This document shows positions 1 to 5,922 of a stretch of 8,216 nt of DNA, piece by piece. The position numbers and the translations under genes are program-made. The notes below the pieces were generated by a model. It saw only the letters and a program-made list of their open reading frames with translations, searched no databases and was not told the DNA's origin. How positions within the stretch are numbered: position 1 is the first letter of the stretch; the number at the start of each line of letters is the position of its first letter. The stretch is from the NCBI GenBank assembly GCA_003645915.1, contig QNDG01000038.1, positions 1 through 8,216 on the forward strand, written 5' to 3'. The stretch is from Candidatus Zhuqueibacterota bacterium. GTDB lineage: Bacteria > Zhuqueibacterota > QNDG01.

Positions 1-196
1 AATTCAATCAATTTATTGAACTTAGGGGCGTTTTTGTAAGATTTTTACCCATTTTATAAAAATTTGAGGTGAACTTGGGTTAAGAAAAAAATATAATAGT
101 AAGAATCGGTATAGGTATAAAGGAATACCACAGAAATATTTCTCCGGCATCTGAAATCTTTCAAAAAAACAACAACTTTAATGTGATAAAAAATAT
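1..196. other. AT-rich intergenic segment, no gene seen
   Basis: No open frame of useful length crosses this stretch. Plus-strand frames open at the left edge close by position 59 at the latest, so at most the last 18 residues of an unseen gene could lie here, and nothing in those residues is recognisable. Visible structure is limited to a small AT hairpin (TTCAAT at 3-8 with ATTGAA at 15-20), a doubled GGTATA at 108-119, and a small inverted repeat GGTAT/ATACC at 114-118 and 125-129. None has an obvious function. Confidence 0.6.
69..97 (+). promoter_or_regulatory. Weak sigma70-like promoter candidate, plus strand
   Basis: A perfect TATAAT lies at 92-97. The best -35 candidate at 17-base spacing is GTGAAC at 69-74, only 3 of 6 matches to TTGACA. 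If real, transcription would start near 104 and run through the structured repeats to the terminator ending at 319, giving an RNA of roughly 215 bases. In DNA this AT-rich a TATAAT arises easily by chance, so this is a weak call. Confidence 0.2.
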
Positions 197-212
197 GGCG
201 TCCCTACAGGAC
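197..212 (+). repeat. Short hairpin repeat of the GGCGTCCCTACAGGAC type
   Basis: GGCGTCCCTACAGGAC folds as GTCC (200-203), a CTACA loop and GGAC (209-212). From memory, it resembles short interspersed intergenic repeats carrying a GGCGTCCCTAC core preceded by an ATAT-rich stretch, seen in many environmental bacterial genomes; I cannot verify this here. Its GCGTCC (198-203) is also the exact reverse complement of GGACGC at 272-277, so it could close a larger stem around the next repeat. Confidence 0.35.
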
Positions 213-218
213 ATGAGG

Positions 219-256
219 GTGTCATTTCGAAGGAGCCTATGCGACTGAGAAATCTT
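219..256 (+). repeat. Interspersed palindromic repeat (GTCATTTCGA...GAGAAATCTT type)
   Basis: The segment reads GTCATTTCGAAGGAGC, a CTAT loop, then GCGACTGAGAAATCTT. It folds into a hairpin: 224-228 pairs with 249-253, 229-230 faces 247-248 as tandem G.A, 231-232 pairs with 245-246, 233-234 faces 243-244 as tandem G.A, and 235-236 pairs with 241-242. The overall pattern (GTCATTTCGA at one end, GAGAAATCTT at the other) is one I recall as a common intergenic REP-like repeat in Bacteroidota-type and candidate-phylum genomes. The family assignment is from memory; the fold is read directly from the sequence. Confidence 0.5.
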
Positions 257-284
257 ATTATTTCTCGCAACGGACGCAAAGAAC

Positions 285-319
285 AAAAAGGGCAGAATGC
301 ATTCCTGCCCTTTTTTTTT
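285..319. terminator. Bidirectional rho-independent terminator
   Basis: GGGCAG (290-295) pairs with CTGCCC (305-310) around a small AATGCATT-containing loop. An alternative with one bulged C extends the stem by pairing 295-297 with 302-304. On the plus strand it is followed by nine T (311-319). On the minus strand it is followed by five T (complement of 285-289). It can therefore end the ssb-cdd transcript about 150 bases past the cdd stop, and also any plus-strand transcript entering from the left. Confidence 0.85.
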
Positions 320-379
320 ACCGGCATCTATAAAATCTCCGATAATTTATTTTTTAATCCTTTTTAATTCGTGTTAACT

Positions 380-418
380 GTGTCCGGCTATTGACGGACG
401 TGTCCGGCTATTGACGGA
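380..418. repeat. Two tandem 20-bp units, each an inverted repeat
   Basis: The 19-base sequence GTGTCCGGCTATTGACGGA occurs at 380-398 and again at 400-418, identical, with a period of 20. The first unit contains the inverted repeat GTCCG (382-386) / CGGAC (395-399); the second has GTCCG (402-406) with CGGA (415-418). The array sits between the terminator and the cdd stop codon, so it would lie in the cdd 3' untranslated region. GTGTCCG also occurs on the minus strand at 954-960 inside the ssb-cdd palindrome. It may be a remnant of transposon ends or a protein-binding site; I cannot decide. Confidence 0.75.
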
Positions 419-459
419 TTCGTGGATCGTGTACAATAACCAATAATCTGATAAATTAA

Positions 460-852
460 TCATTTTTTCAGCATAAAACCCGAAGGGAAAATATCGGAAA
501 GTTTCTCTGTCTTTTGTTTATGGGGAGTGGCAAGTATAATATCCAGATCATCGCAAAATTCGGAAAGCACCTGCCTGCATGCACCGCAGGGTTCGGTAAC
601 TTCTTCTGTGTCAGTAAAAACCGCCAAAGCAACAAATTTCTTACAGCCATTTAAAACAGCATTAAAAACAGCGCTCCGTTCTGCACAAATACTTAATCCG
701 AAAGACGAGTTCTCAACATTACATCCTGTAAATATTCTTCCGTCAGCAGCCATAATTGCCGCACCTACTCTGAAGTTTGAGTACGGCGCATAAGCATTAT
801 TCATTGCTTTTTCAGCTTCAATAACCAGTTTTTCAAAATTTTTATTATCCAT
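460..852 (-). CDS. cdd: Cytidine deaminase
   Basis: Hydrolytic zinc-dependent deaminase that converts cytidine and deoxycytidine to uridine and deoxyuridine in cytoplasmic pyrimidine salvage. The 130-residue length matches the small homotetrameric class. The signature is complete: N45-V46-E47 for ribose binding, C56-A57-E58 supplying a zinc ligand and the catalytic glutamate, and P88-C89-G90-A91-C92 supplying the other two zinc ligands. The conserved YSNFRVGAA segment at 24-32 is present. The ATG at 852 is the natural start by family length, but its ribosome binding site is poor: only GAAAGT lies 5 bases upstream. It is the last gene of the run, separated from ssb by a 134-base gap holding a long palindrome, and its transcript probably ends at the terminator near 290-310. 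Nothing in the protein looks degraded. Confidence 0.96.
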   Translation of the reverse strand: MDNKNFEKLVIEAEKAMNNAYAPYSNFRVGAAIMAADGRIFTGCNVENSSFGLSICAERSAVFNAVLNGCKKFVALAVFTDTEEVTEPCGACRQVLSEFCDDLDIILATPHKQKTEKLSDIFPSGFMLKK

Positions 853-867
853 GCAGGACTTTCAAAT

Positions 868-964
868 GAGAGTGCCCGGAAAGTACTTTAATTCATAGCA
901 GGGAATGCTTTATTGCAGAACTATTCCCCTGCGTTATACGGAATTGGACTTTTCGGACACTCCC
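868..964. repeat. 97-bp imperfect palindrome between ssb and cdd, MITE-like
   Basis: The ends are inverted repeats of 17 bases matching at 14 positions (868-884 against the complement of 948-964), including GAGTGCCCG at 870-878 facing CGGACACTC at 954-962. Inside, AATTC (890-894) pairs with GAATT (941-945), and GCAGGGAAT (898-906) pairs with ATTCCCCTGC (923-932) with one bulged C. The whole therefore forms one long interrupted hairpin with a 16-base apical loop. There is no T-run after it, so it does not look like a standard terminator. No clear target duplication is visible at the flanks. It could be a miniature inverted-repeat element or a structured leader or processing site. Confidence 0.6.
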
Positions 965-986
965 CGATTAATTTCTGAAGATAATA

Positions 987-1400
987 CTAAAACGGAAGAT
1001 CGTCTTCCTGAGCATCCGGCACATCAACATTCGCCGGTGCACTTTGTGAATTATCGCCTTTTGAACCCAGCATAGTCATGTCTGTTGCCACAACTTCTGT
1101 AATCCATTTTTTTACTCCGTTGGAATCTTCATAGTCGCGGGTCTGTAATTTACCCTCAATATAAACAAGGCTTCCCTTTTTCAGATATTCGCCCATTATT
1201 TCCGCGAGCTTTCCCCAACCAACAATCCTGTGCCAGAAAGTCTTATCAACCTTATTCCCGTCTTTGTCTTTCCATGTTTCATTTGTCGCAAGAGAAAATT
1301 TTACAACTGCTCTTCCTGAAGGAGCATAACTAAGTTCCGGATCTCCTCCGAGACGTCCTATTAAGATAACCTTGTTTACAGTACCCCTGCCTGTACCCAT
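987..1400 (-). CDS. ssb: Single-stranded DNA-binding protein SSB
   Basis: Coats and protects single-stranded DNA during replication, repair and recombination, and recruits partner enzymes through its C-terminal tip. The N-terminal OB fold spans about residues 7-111: it opens with the canonical RGTVNKVILIGRLGGDPE (5-22) and contains the TFWHRIVGWGKLAE segment (54-67) with aromatic residues used in DNA binding. A short linker (about 112-131) leads to the acidic tip EDDLPF at 132-137, the usual partner-docking peptide. At 137 residues it is on the short side because the linker is short. The ATG start is supported by a strong AAGGAGG at 1406-1412, five bases upstream. It has its own 121-base upstream gap with a candidate promoter, so it may be transcribed independently of the genes before it. 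Confidence 0.97.
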   Translation of the reverse strand: MGTGRGTVNKVILIGRLGGDPELSYAPSGRAVVKFSLATNETWKDKDGNKVDKTFWHRIVGWGKLAEIMGEYLKKGSLVYIEGKLQTRDYEDSNGVKKWITEVVATDMTMLGSKGDNSQSAPANVDVPDAQEDDLPF

Positions 1401-1463
1401 ATCAACCTCCTTGATATTTTAGGGGATTATTAGATCAAAAGAAGTCAGCGCTTCGATGCATAT

Positions 1464-1483
1464 AATAATATACATATATTATT
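1464..1483. repeat. AT-only perfect dyad upstream of ssb
   Basis: AATAATATA (1464-1472) and TATATTATT (1475-1483) are exact reverse complements separated by CA. The dyad overlaps the candidate -10 box and spacer of the putative ssb promoter. It could be an operator, or simply AT-rich DNA that happens to be symmetric. Confidence 0.6.
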
Positions 1484-1494
1484 TTTAATTGCAA
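1465..1494 (-). promoter_or_regulatory. ssb: Candidate sigma70-type promoter for ssb
   Basis: On the minus strand TTGCAA (1489-1494, 4 of 6 matches to TTGACA) is followed after 18 bases by TATTAT (1465-1470, 5 of 6 to TATAAT). It lies in the only sizeable gap upstream of ssb, 65 bases before the start codon, in AT-rich DNA. The position is sensible and the boxes are fair, but AT-rich sequence makes chance matches likely. Confidence 0.35.
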
Positions 1495-1521
1495 GAAAAA
1501 TCCGCTCCCCTTAATTATTTT

Positions 1522-2388
1522 TTAATCAAACAAATTATAACTTATACCCAGACCAGCCAGCTCTTTAATCTGGGTTTTATCTATTACATCCTTGTCATAG
1601 TTGACTTGTACATTGAGTGTTAAAACTATGTATTTTGTAAGAGATGCAGTTACAAGCGTATCCCATCTTAAATCAATAATATCTATATTTTCAAAAGACG
1701 AAAACATCTCCAGTTTACTAAGCACCTTTACACGTTCTGCAAACTTAGCATTAATCTTTGTTGTTGACTGAATTCCTGTTTCAAATTTATACTTCTCTAT
1801 TTCACTGGTTTCGGGATTGTCCGTGTATTTGTTAAATTCACTGGTGTAAGTCTGCTTTAACCCTATTCCAAGCTGATGATCCATAATATTTTTAATCTTT
1901 ACTTTTGCACCCATACTTTGAGATATGTATGCAGGATCCCAGAATTTTGACTTAGGAGCCGGAGGTGACACTTTATAATCATAACCTGTACTGAACTGCG
2001 TAAGAATCCCTGCTCCGAAATAGGGATTAATGTACTGTCCGAATTTCCAGCTTAAGGATCCGTCTAAGTCAATTTTATCAATAGTAGTCCTGGGTGTCTC
2101 TTTTTCCGCTTTGACCTGACCAAAGGTTAAAAGTGAAGTAAAATCCCATTCAAGATTTTTACAGGTCTTGCCTATTTCTCCGTCAAGGCGTATTGTCCAG
2201 GCAATACTGTTCTCTCCGCCTTTTGCCCAATTGCTGTACGAGCTCTGCGTTAAACTTACACCTGTATTAAATTTTTTCTTCCAGTCATCCTTTTTTTTAC
2301 TCTCTTGTTTTTTATCATCTTCTGCAAACAGATTTAAAGACAGTAAAACAGCAACTAAACAGGCCAAAATTCTTTTTATTGTACTCAT
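1522..2388 (-). CDS. Secreted DUF3078-like beta-rich envelope protein
   Basis: 288 residues. It begins with a clear signal peptide: a basic start (K5, R6), a hydrophobic core at about 7-21, and a likely cleavage after LFA at 20-22. A very lysine- and aspartate-rich stretch (24-39) follows, then alternating polar/hydrophobic segments typical of an outer-membrane beta-barrel. The NWAKGGENSIAW segment (53-64) resembles the conserved N-terminal motif of DUF3078 proteins, common in Bacteroidota and relatives. The chain ends ...SYNLFD, with the penultimate Phe recalling the aromatic end of barrel proteins. There is no lipobox (C10 lies within the hydrophobic core). Function is unknown. ATG at 2388 lies 6 bases after the glyQS stop, and a GGGAG about 10 bases upstream lies within the last glyQS codons, so it is the last gene of the operon. 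The family call is from motif memory. Confidence 0.8.
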   Translation of the reverse strand: MSTIKRILACLVAVLLSLNLFAEDDKKQESKKKDDWKKKFNTGVSLTQSSYSNWAKGGENSIAWTIRLDGEIGKTCKNLEWDFTSLLTFGQVKAEKETPRTTIDKIDLDGSLSWKFGQYINPYFGAGILTQFSTGYDYKVSPPAPKSKFWDPAYISQSMGAKVKIKNIMDHQLGIGLKQTYTSEFNKYTDNPETSEIEKYKFETGIQSTTKINAKFAERVKVLSKLEMFSSFENIDIIDLRWDTLVTASLTKYIVLTLNVQVNYDKDVIDKTQIKELAGLGISYNLFD

Positions 2389-2394
2389 TCTTGC

Positions 2395-3717
2395 CTACTC
2401 CCATATCCTTTTTCGCAGTTCATCTCTTACACCGTTGGCAGGAATACGAATCTGCTGCATGGAATCTCGCTCTCTTATTGTAACAGTATCATCTTCAAGA
2501 GTCTGTGAATCAACTGTAATACAAAACGGTGTTCCTGCTTCATCCTGCCTTCTGTACCTTCTTCCCACAGCTCCGGTCTCATCATAAAAAACCATAAAAC
2601 TCTTTCTCAGGTCTTTCTCAATCTTCCTTGCATATTCAGGCATACCGTCTTTTTTAACAAGAGGGAAAATTGCAGCTTTAACAGGAGCGATCTTAGGATC
2701 AAGCCTGAGAACAGTTCTTGTTTCATTTTCCAGTTTTTCCTCTTCATAACCGTCCACAAGACAGGTAAGCAGTATTCTGTCTATTCCGCACGAGGTCTCA
2801 ATAACATATGGAATAAACCGTTCTCTTGTCTTATCGTCAAAATACGACAAATCTTTATTTGAAAATTCCTGATGTTTTGACAGATCAAAATCCGTTCTGT
2901 TGTGAATTCCCTCCAGCTCTTTCCATCCTATAGGATATTTATATTCAATATCAAAGGCTGCTTTTGCATAGTGGGCAAGCTCATCTTTCCCGTGCTGATG
3001 AAACCTCAGATTTTCTTTTTTAATCCCGAGTCTTGAATACCAGTTAATGCGTATCTCTTTCCACATTTCAAAGAAATTCTCATCTTCACCCGGCTTTACA
3101 AAAAACTGCATTTCAGCCTGTTCAAATTCACGGGTACGAAAAATAAAATTCCCCGGAGTAATCTCGTTTCTGAAAGCCTTTCCGATTTGTGCAATACCAA
3201 AGGGAATTTTCATTCTTGAAGAATCAATAACATTTTTAAAATTTACATATATTCCCTGAGCAGTCTCAGGTCTTAAATAAACAACTGATGCGCTCTCTTC
3301 AACAGGGCCCATATGTGTTTTAAACATCAGGTTAAACTGCCGCGCTTCAGTTAAAGAACCAACCGTACCGCATCTGGGGCACTGCCTTTTCTCCAGAAAT
3401 TTTGGGTCTATCTCATCCTCTCTGAAACGCTGTTTACAGTGCCTGCAGTCCACAAGAGGATCTGTAAACCCTGATACATGTCCCGAAGCCTCCCATACTC
3501 TGGGATGCATCAGAATTGCAGCATCAAGGCCAACAATATCTTCTCTTTCCTGCACCATTGATTTCCACCATATGTCCTTGATGTTTCTTTTCATTTCAAC
3601 ACCAAGAGGGCCGTAATCATAACATGCATTTAATTTACCGTAAATTGCGCTGGACTGAAATATAAATCCCCTTCTTTTACTCAGCGAAACAATTTTTTCC
3701 ATATCTGTAGCAGCCAA
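2395..3717 (-). CDS. glyQS: Glycyl-tRNA synthetase, single-chain alpha2 type
   Basis: Class II synthetase that charges tRNA-Gly with glycine. At 440 residues it is the homodimeric form, not the alpha2-beta2 form of E. coli. Visible parts are the N-terminal [10 protein letters not shown]...YDYGPLG (14-38), a zinc-knuckle-like insertion with C91, C94, C113 and C116, the [10 protein letters not shown] segment (148-157), motif 2 with FRNE (182-185) and FEQAE (198-202), motif 3 with GIDR (311-314), and a C-terminal anticodon-binding domain from about 345 ([13 protein letters not shown] at 385-397). The start is TTG at 3717: an ideal AAAGGAGG ends five bases upstream, whereas the first internal ATG (residue 6) would be 20 bases away. 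That Shine-Dalgarno overlaps the pyk stop codon, suggesting tight coupling. The protein is intact. Confidence 0.97.
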   Translation of the reverse strand: MAATDMEKIVSLSKRRGFIFQSSAIYGKLNACYDYGPLGVEMKRNIKDIWWKSMVQEREDIVGLDAAILMHPRVWEASGHVSGFTDPLVDCRHCKQRFREDEIDPKFLEKRQCPRCGTVGSLTEARQFNLMFKTHMGPVEESASVVYLRPETAQGIYVNFKNVIDSSRMKIPFGIAQIGKAFRNEITPGNFIFRTREFEQAEMQFFVKPGEDENFFEMWKEIRINWYSRLGIKKENLRFHQHGKDELAHYAKAAFDIEYKYPIGWKELEGIHNRTDFDLSKHQEFSNKDLSYFDDKTRERFIPYVIETSCGIDRILLTCLVDGYEEEKLENETRTVLRLDPKIAPVKAAIFPLVKKDGMPEYARKIEKDLRKSFMVFYDETGAVGRRYRRQDEAGTPFCITVDSQTLEDDTVTIRERDSMQQIRIPANGVRDELRKRIWE

Positions 3718-3722
3718 TAAAT

Positions 3723-3730
3723 CCTCCTTT
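3723..3730 (-). promoter_or_regulatory. glyQS: Strong ribosome binding site fixing the TTG start of glyQS
   Basis: The minus strand reads TAAAGGAGGATTTATTG: the pyk stop TAA runs directly into AAAGGAGG, then five bases, then TTG. The ideal spacing makes TTG the start in preference to the internal ATG 15 bases further on. Confidence 0.85.
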
Positions 3731-5153
3731 ATCCCTTTTTTTCTATTTTTGTAATTTTTATTAAATTGGTTGTACCTGCAACATAAAGCGGGACCCCTGC
3801 AATCAGTACAATCTGATCCTCCTGTTTTACATAACCGGACTTTTCCGCAAGATTAACCGCATGGGTTTCAATCTCATCTGTGGTTTTTACCTGAGGCATA
3901 AGTACAGGAACTGCTCCCCAAACAAGTGCCAAATGATAATAAGTACGCTTATCCGGTGTTGTGGCAAGAATTATCTGGCTGGGCCTGTATTTTGATACTA
4001 ATCTTGCAGTACTTCCGGACTTGGTTGATGCAACAATCATGGAAGCACCTGTACTTTCTGCAATCTGGCAAGCTGAAAACGCAACTGCTTCTGCAGCGCT
4101 TAAAAGTTTGTGGTCTCTGAATTTCTTATTCCACTCTTTAAACGGAAAACTCTGCTCTATTGAAAGAGCTACCTTGTTCATCATTTCAACGGTTTCAACA
4201 GGATATTTCCCTACAGCTGTTTCCTCGCTTAACATAATTGCGTCGCTTCCGTCTAATATTGCATTTGCCACGTCTGTAACTTCAGCTCTTGTGGGGCGGG
4301 GATTATCCACCATTGATTTTAACATTTGTGTTGCAGTGATAACCGGTTTTGCAGCTCTGTTTGCTATTCTTATGAGTCTTTTCTGGTACCTCGGTACCAT
4401 CTCAATAGGAATCTCTACACCGAGATCTCCCCGTGCAACCATAATACCGTCAACAACTTCTATAATCTCATCAATGTTTTTAAGTGCCTCATGTTTTTCT
4501 ATCTTTGCTATAAGCCGCACATCAAGACCCGATTCATTAATTATTTCTTTTACTCTTAGTACATCCTGTACATTTCTTACAAAAGATAGTGCAACATAAT
4601 CAACTTTTTTTTCTATTCCGAAAAGCAGGTCTGATCTGTCTTTTTCCGTAAGTACATCTGCCTGAATTGTTCTGTCAGGAAGATTTATACCCTTGTGAGA
4701 GTCAAGTTCTCCGCCTACAATTACATTGCAGATAATATCTTCTTCTGTAATGCTCTTTACTTCCATTTCTATTGCACCGTCACAAAGAAGCAGAGTATCT
4801 CCGGGCAGGACATCTTTTGGCAGATTTTTATAAGTAATTGACACTTCATCAGCAGAACCTTCAACATCCCTTGATGTAAGACAGAATTTCTGACCTGAAG
4901 AAAGCACAACAGGTCCGTTTTTAATTGTTCCTGTTCTGATTTTCGGTCCCGCCAGATCCTGTAAAATTGCCACAGGTTTGTTGTGTTTTGAAGATATTTT
5001 TCTGATTAAGTCAATAACTCTGCCGTGCTCTTTCTGGGTTTCGTGGGAAAAATTAAGCCTGGCAACATTCATCCCTGCAAGAATAAGCTTTTCAAGCATT
5101 TGTTCCGAATTTGTTGCAGGTCCTATTGTGCATACTATTTTTGTTCTTCTCAT
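3729..5153 (-). CDS. pyk: Pyruvate kinase
   Basis: Catalyses the last step of glycolysis, phosphoenolpyruvate plus ADP to pyruvate plus ATP, in the cytoplasm. The 474 residues cover the usual A/B/C domains and lack the extra C-terminal phosphotransferase-like domain of Bacillus enzymes. Seen: [11 protein letters not shown] (4-14), the ARLNFSH metal/substrate loop (31-37, with R32, N34, S36), D66 in [12 protein letters not shown], the B domain at about 70-170, the family signature [11 protein letters not shown] (214-224) with the catalytic K217, E219 and VARGDLGVE (239-247) with D243, and TATQML (273-278). The C domain (about 350-470) holds the [16 protein letters not shown] segment (376-391). 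It starts four bases after the recO stop with no good Shine-Dalgarno, suggesting translational coupling to recO. No defect seen. Confidence 0.97.
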   Translation of the reverse strand: MRRTKIVCTIGPATNSEQMLEKLILAGMNVARLNFSHETQKEHGRVIDLIRKISSKHNKPVAILQDLAGPKIRTGTIKNGPVVLSSGQKFCLTSRDVEGSADEVSITYKNLPKDVLPGDTLLLCDGAIEMEVKSITEEDIICNVIVGGELDSHKGINLPDRTIQADVLTEKDRSDLLFGIEKKVDYVALSFVRNVQDVLRVKEIINESGLDVRLIAKIEKHEALKNIDEIIEVVDGIMVARGDLGVEIPIEMVPRYQKRLIRIANRAAKPVITATQMLKSMVDNPRPTRAEVTDVANAILDGSDAIMLSEETAVGKYPVETVEMMNKVALSIEQSFPFKEWNKKFRDHKLLSAAEAVAFSACQIAESTGASMIVASTKSGSTARLVSKYRPSQIILATTPDKRTYYHLALVWGAVPVLMPQVKTTDEIETHAVNLAEKSGYVKQEDQIVLIAGVPLYVAGTTNLIKITKIEKKG

Positions 5154-5157
5154 AGTT

Positions 5158-5916
5158 TTAATCTTTCATTTCATAATAAAAGTCCAGGGCGTTAAGTCCT
5201 TTTTTCAAATCAACATGCATTTTAAAATAGAGATCGTACATTTTTCTGATCTCATTTATATGAACAGGTTCCGGTTTAAGCCTTGGAATTTCGTCAGGAT
5301 TTGCCCTCTGGAGCCAGTAGAGAATTTCAAGTGACCCGGGATTTATCTTAAGGCCTCCGCGGCCTGCTCCGCAGGCCGGACATAAAAGCCCGCCTGAATC
5401 AGGTTGAAAAAATCCGCCCTTTGTTCCGAGAGATGTGCCGCACTCAAGACAGGTTTCCCATGTAGGCTTATATCCCATTAAGGTAATAAATTTTCCTTCA
5501 AAGAACCAGAGAAGACCTTCAAGAAAACCGGAATTTCTGTTTATTGCAGAGAGCACGTCTGCAAACAGATCAAACACCTTTATCTGCGGCTCATTTGCAA
5601 TTATTGCTCGGTCAATTAATTCCGCTGCTGCAAACCCGAGAGTGGTCCTTGTCATGTCTCCCATAAACCGTACATGAGCGTCAACAAGATCTGTTTTGCT
5701 TAAAAGCTGCAGATCCCTTGTTTTTTTATCATAGAAAACAATATTTATATGGGACAAAGGTTCAAGACAGCCTTTAAACTGGCTCTTGGGAGATCTGGCA
5801 CCCTTTGCCATTACTCTTACTTTTCCGAAATCTCTTGTTAAAAGAGAAACAATCTTTGATGTTTCTCCGAATTTCCACGTTTTTAATACTATTGCGCTGG
5901 TTTTTAAAATTGCCAT
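5158..5916 (-). CDS. recO: DNA repair protein RecO
   Basis: Recombination mediator of the RecFOR pathway. The family anneals complementary single strands and, with RecR, helps RecA displace SSB at gaps. The 252-residue chain opens with the standard N-terminal OB fold (1-80): TSAIVLKTWKFGETSKIVSLLTRDFGK lies at 6-32 and AKGARSPKS at 37-45. A helical domain follows, with a four-cysteine zinc-finger-like site: C156 and C159 (CLEC), then C179 and C182 (CPAC). The zinc site is intact. The start ATG lies six bases after the mgtE stop with no clear Shine-Dalgarno (only an A-run), so coupling to mgtE is likely. The codons for the second cysteine pair lie in an unusually GC-rich patch with a perfect hairpin (5360-5378). 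Confidence 0.95.
   Translation of the reverse strand: MAILKTSAIVLKTWKFGETSKIVSLLTRDFGKVRVMAKGARSPKSQFKGCLEPLSHINIVFYDKKTRDLQLLSKTDLVDAHVRFMGDMTRTTLGFAAAELIDRAIIANEPQIKVFDLFADVLSAINRNSGFLEGLLWFFEGKFITLMGYKPTWETCLECGTSLGTKGGFFQPDSGGLLCPACGAGRGGLKINPGSLEILYWLQRANPDEIPRLKPEPVHINEIRKMYDLYFKMHVDLKKGLNALDFYYEMKD
5360..5378. repeat. GC-rich perfect hairpin inside recO
   Basis: CGGCCTGC (5360-5367) and GCAGGCCG (5371-5378) are exact reverse complements around the loop TCC. It encodes part of the second zinc-binding loop of RecO (residues 180-186), so much of the base pattern is explained by Cys/Gly/Ala/Arg codons, but the GC content stands out from the AT-rich surroundings. Confidence 0.7.
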
Positions 5917-5922
5917 ACTTTT

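Noticed and set aside
239..376. A 45-codon plus-strand ORF starting with ATG after AAGGAG.
   Set aside because: The AAGGAG belongs to the interspersed repeat and is only three bases from the ATG; the frame runs straight through the intrinsic terminator and the product is low-complexity. It is very probably not a gene.
868..964. The ssb-cdd palindrome as an intrinsic terminator for ssb.
   Set aside because: There is no run of T after the stem on the minus strand; the next bases are mixed and lead straight into cdd.
2168..2587. A 139-codon plus-strand open frame spanning the glyQS/DUF3078 junction.
   Set aside because: It is antisense to two real genes and its hydrophobic look is the complement of the lysine-rich and signal-peptide codons.
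4386..4399. Doubled GGTACC palindromes in pyk.
   Set aside because: They are explained by the Val-Pro-Arg-Tyr codons of the conserved MVPRYQ segment; nothing suggests a separate function.
3961..4599. A 212-codon open frame on the plus strand opposite pyk.
   Set aside because: It is fully antisense to an intact, well-conserved pyruvate kinase and has no recognisable domain.
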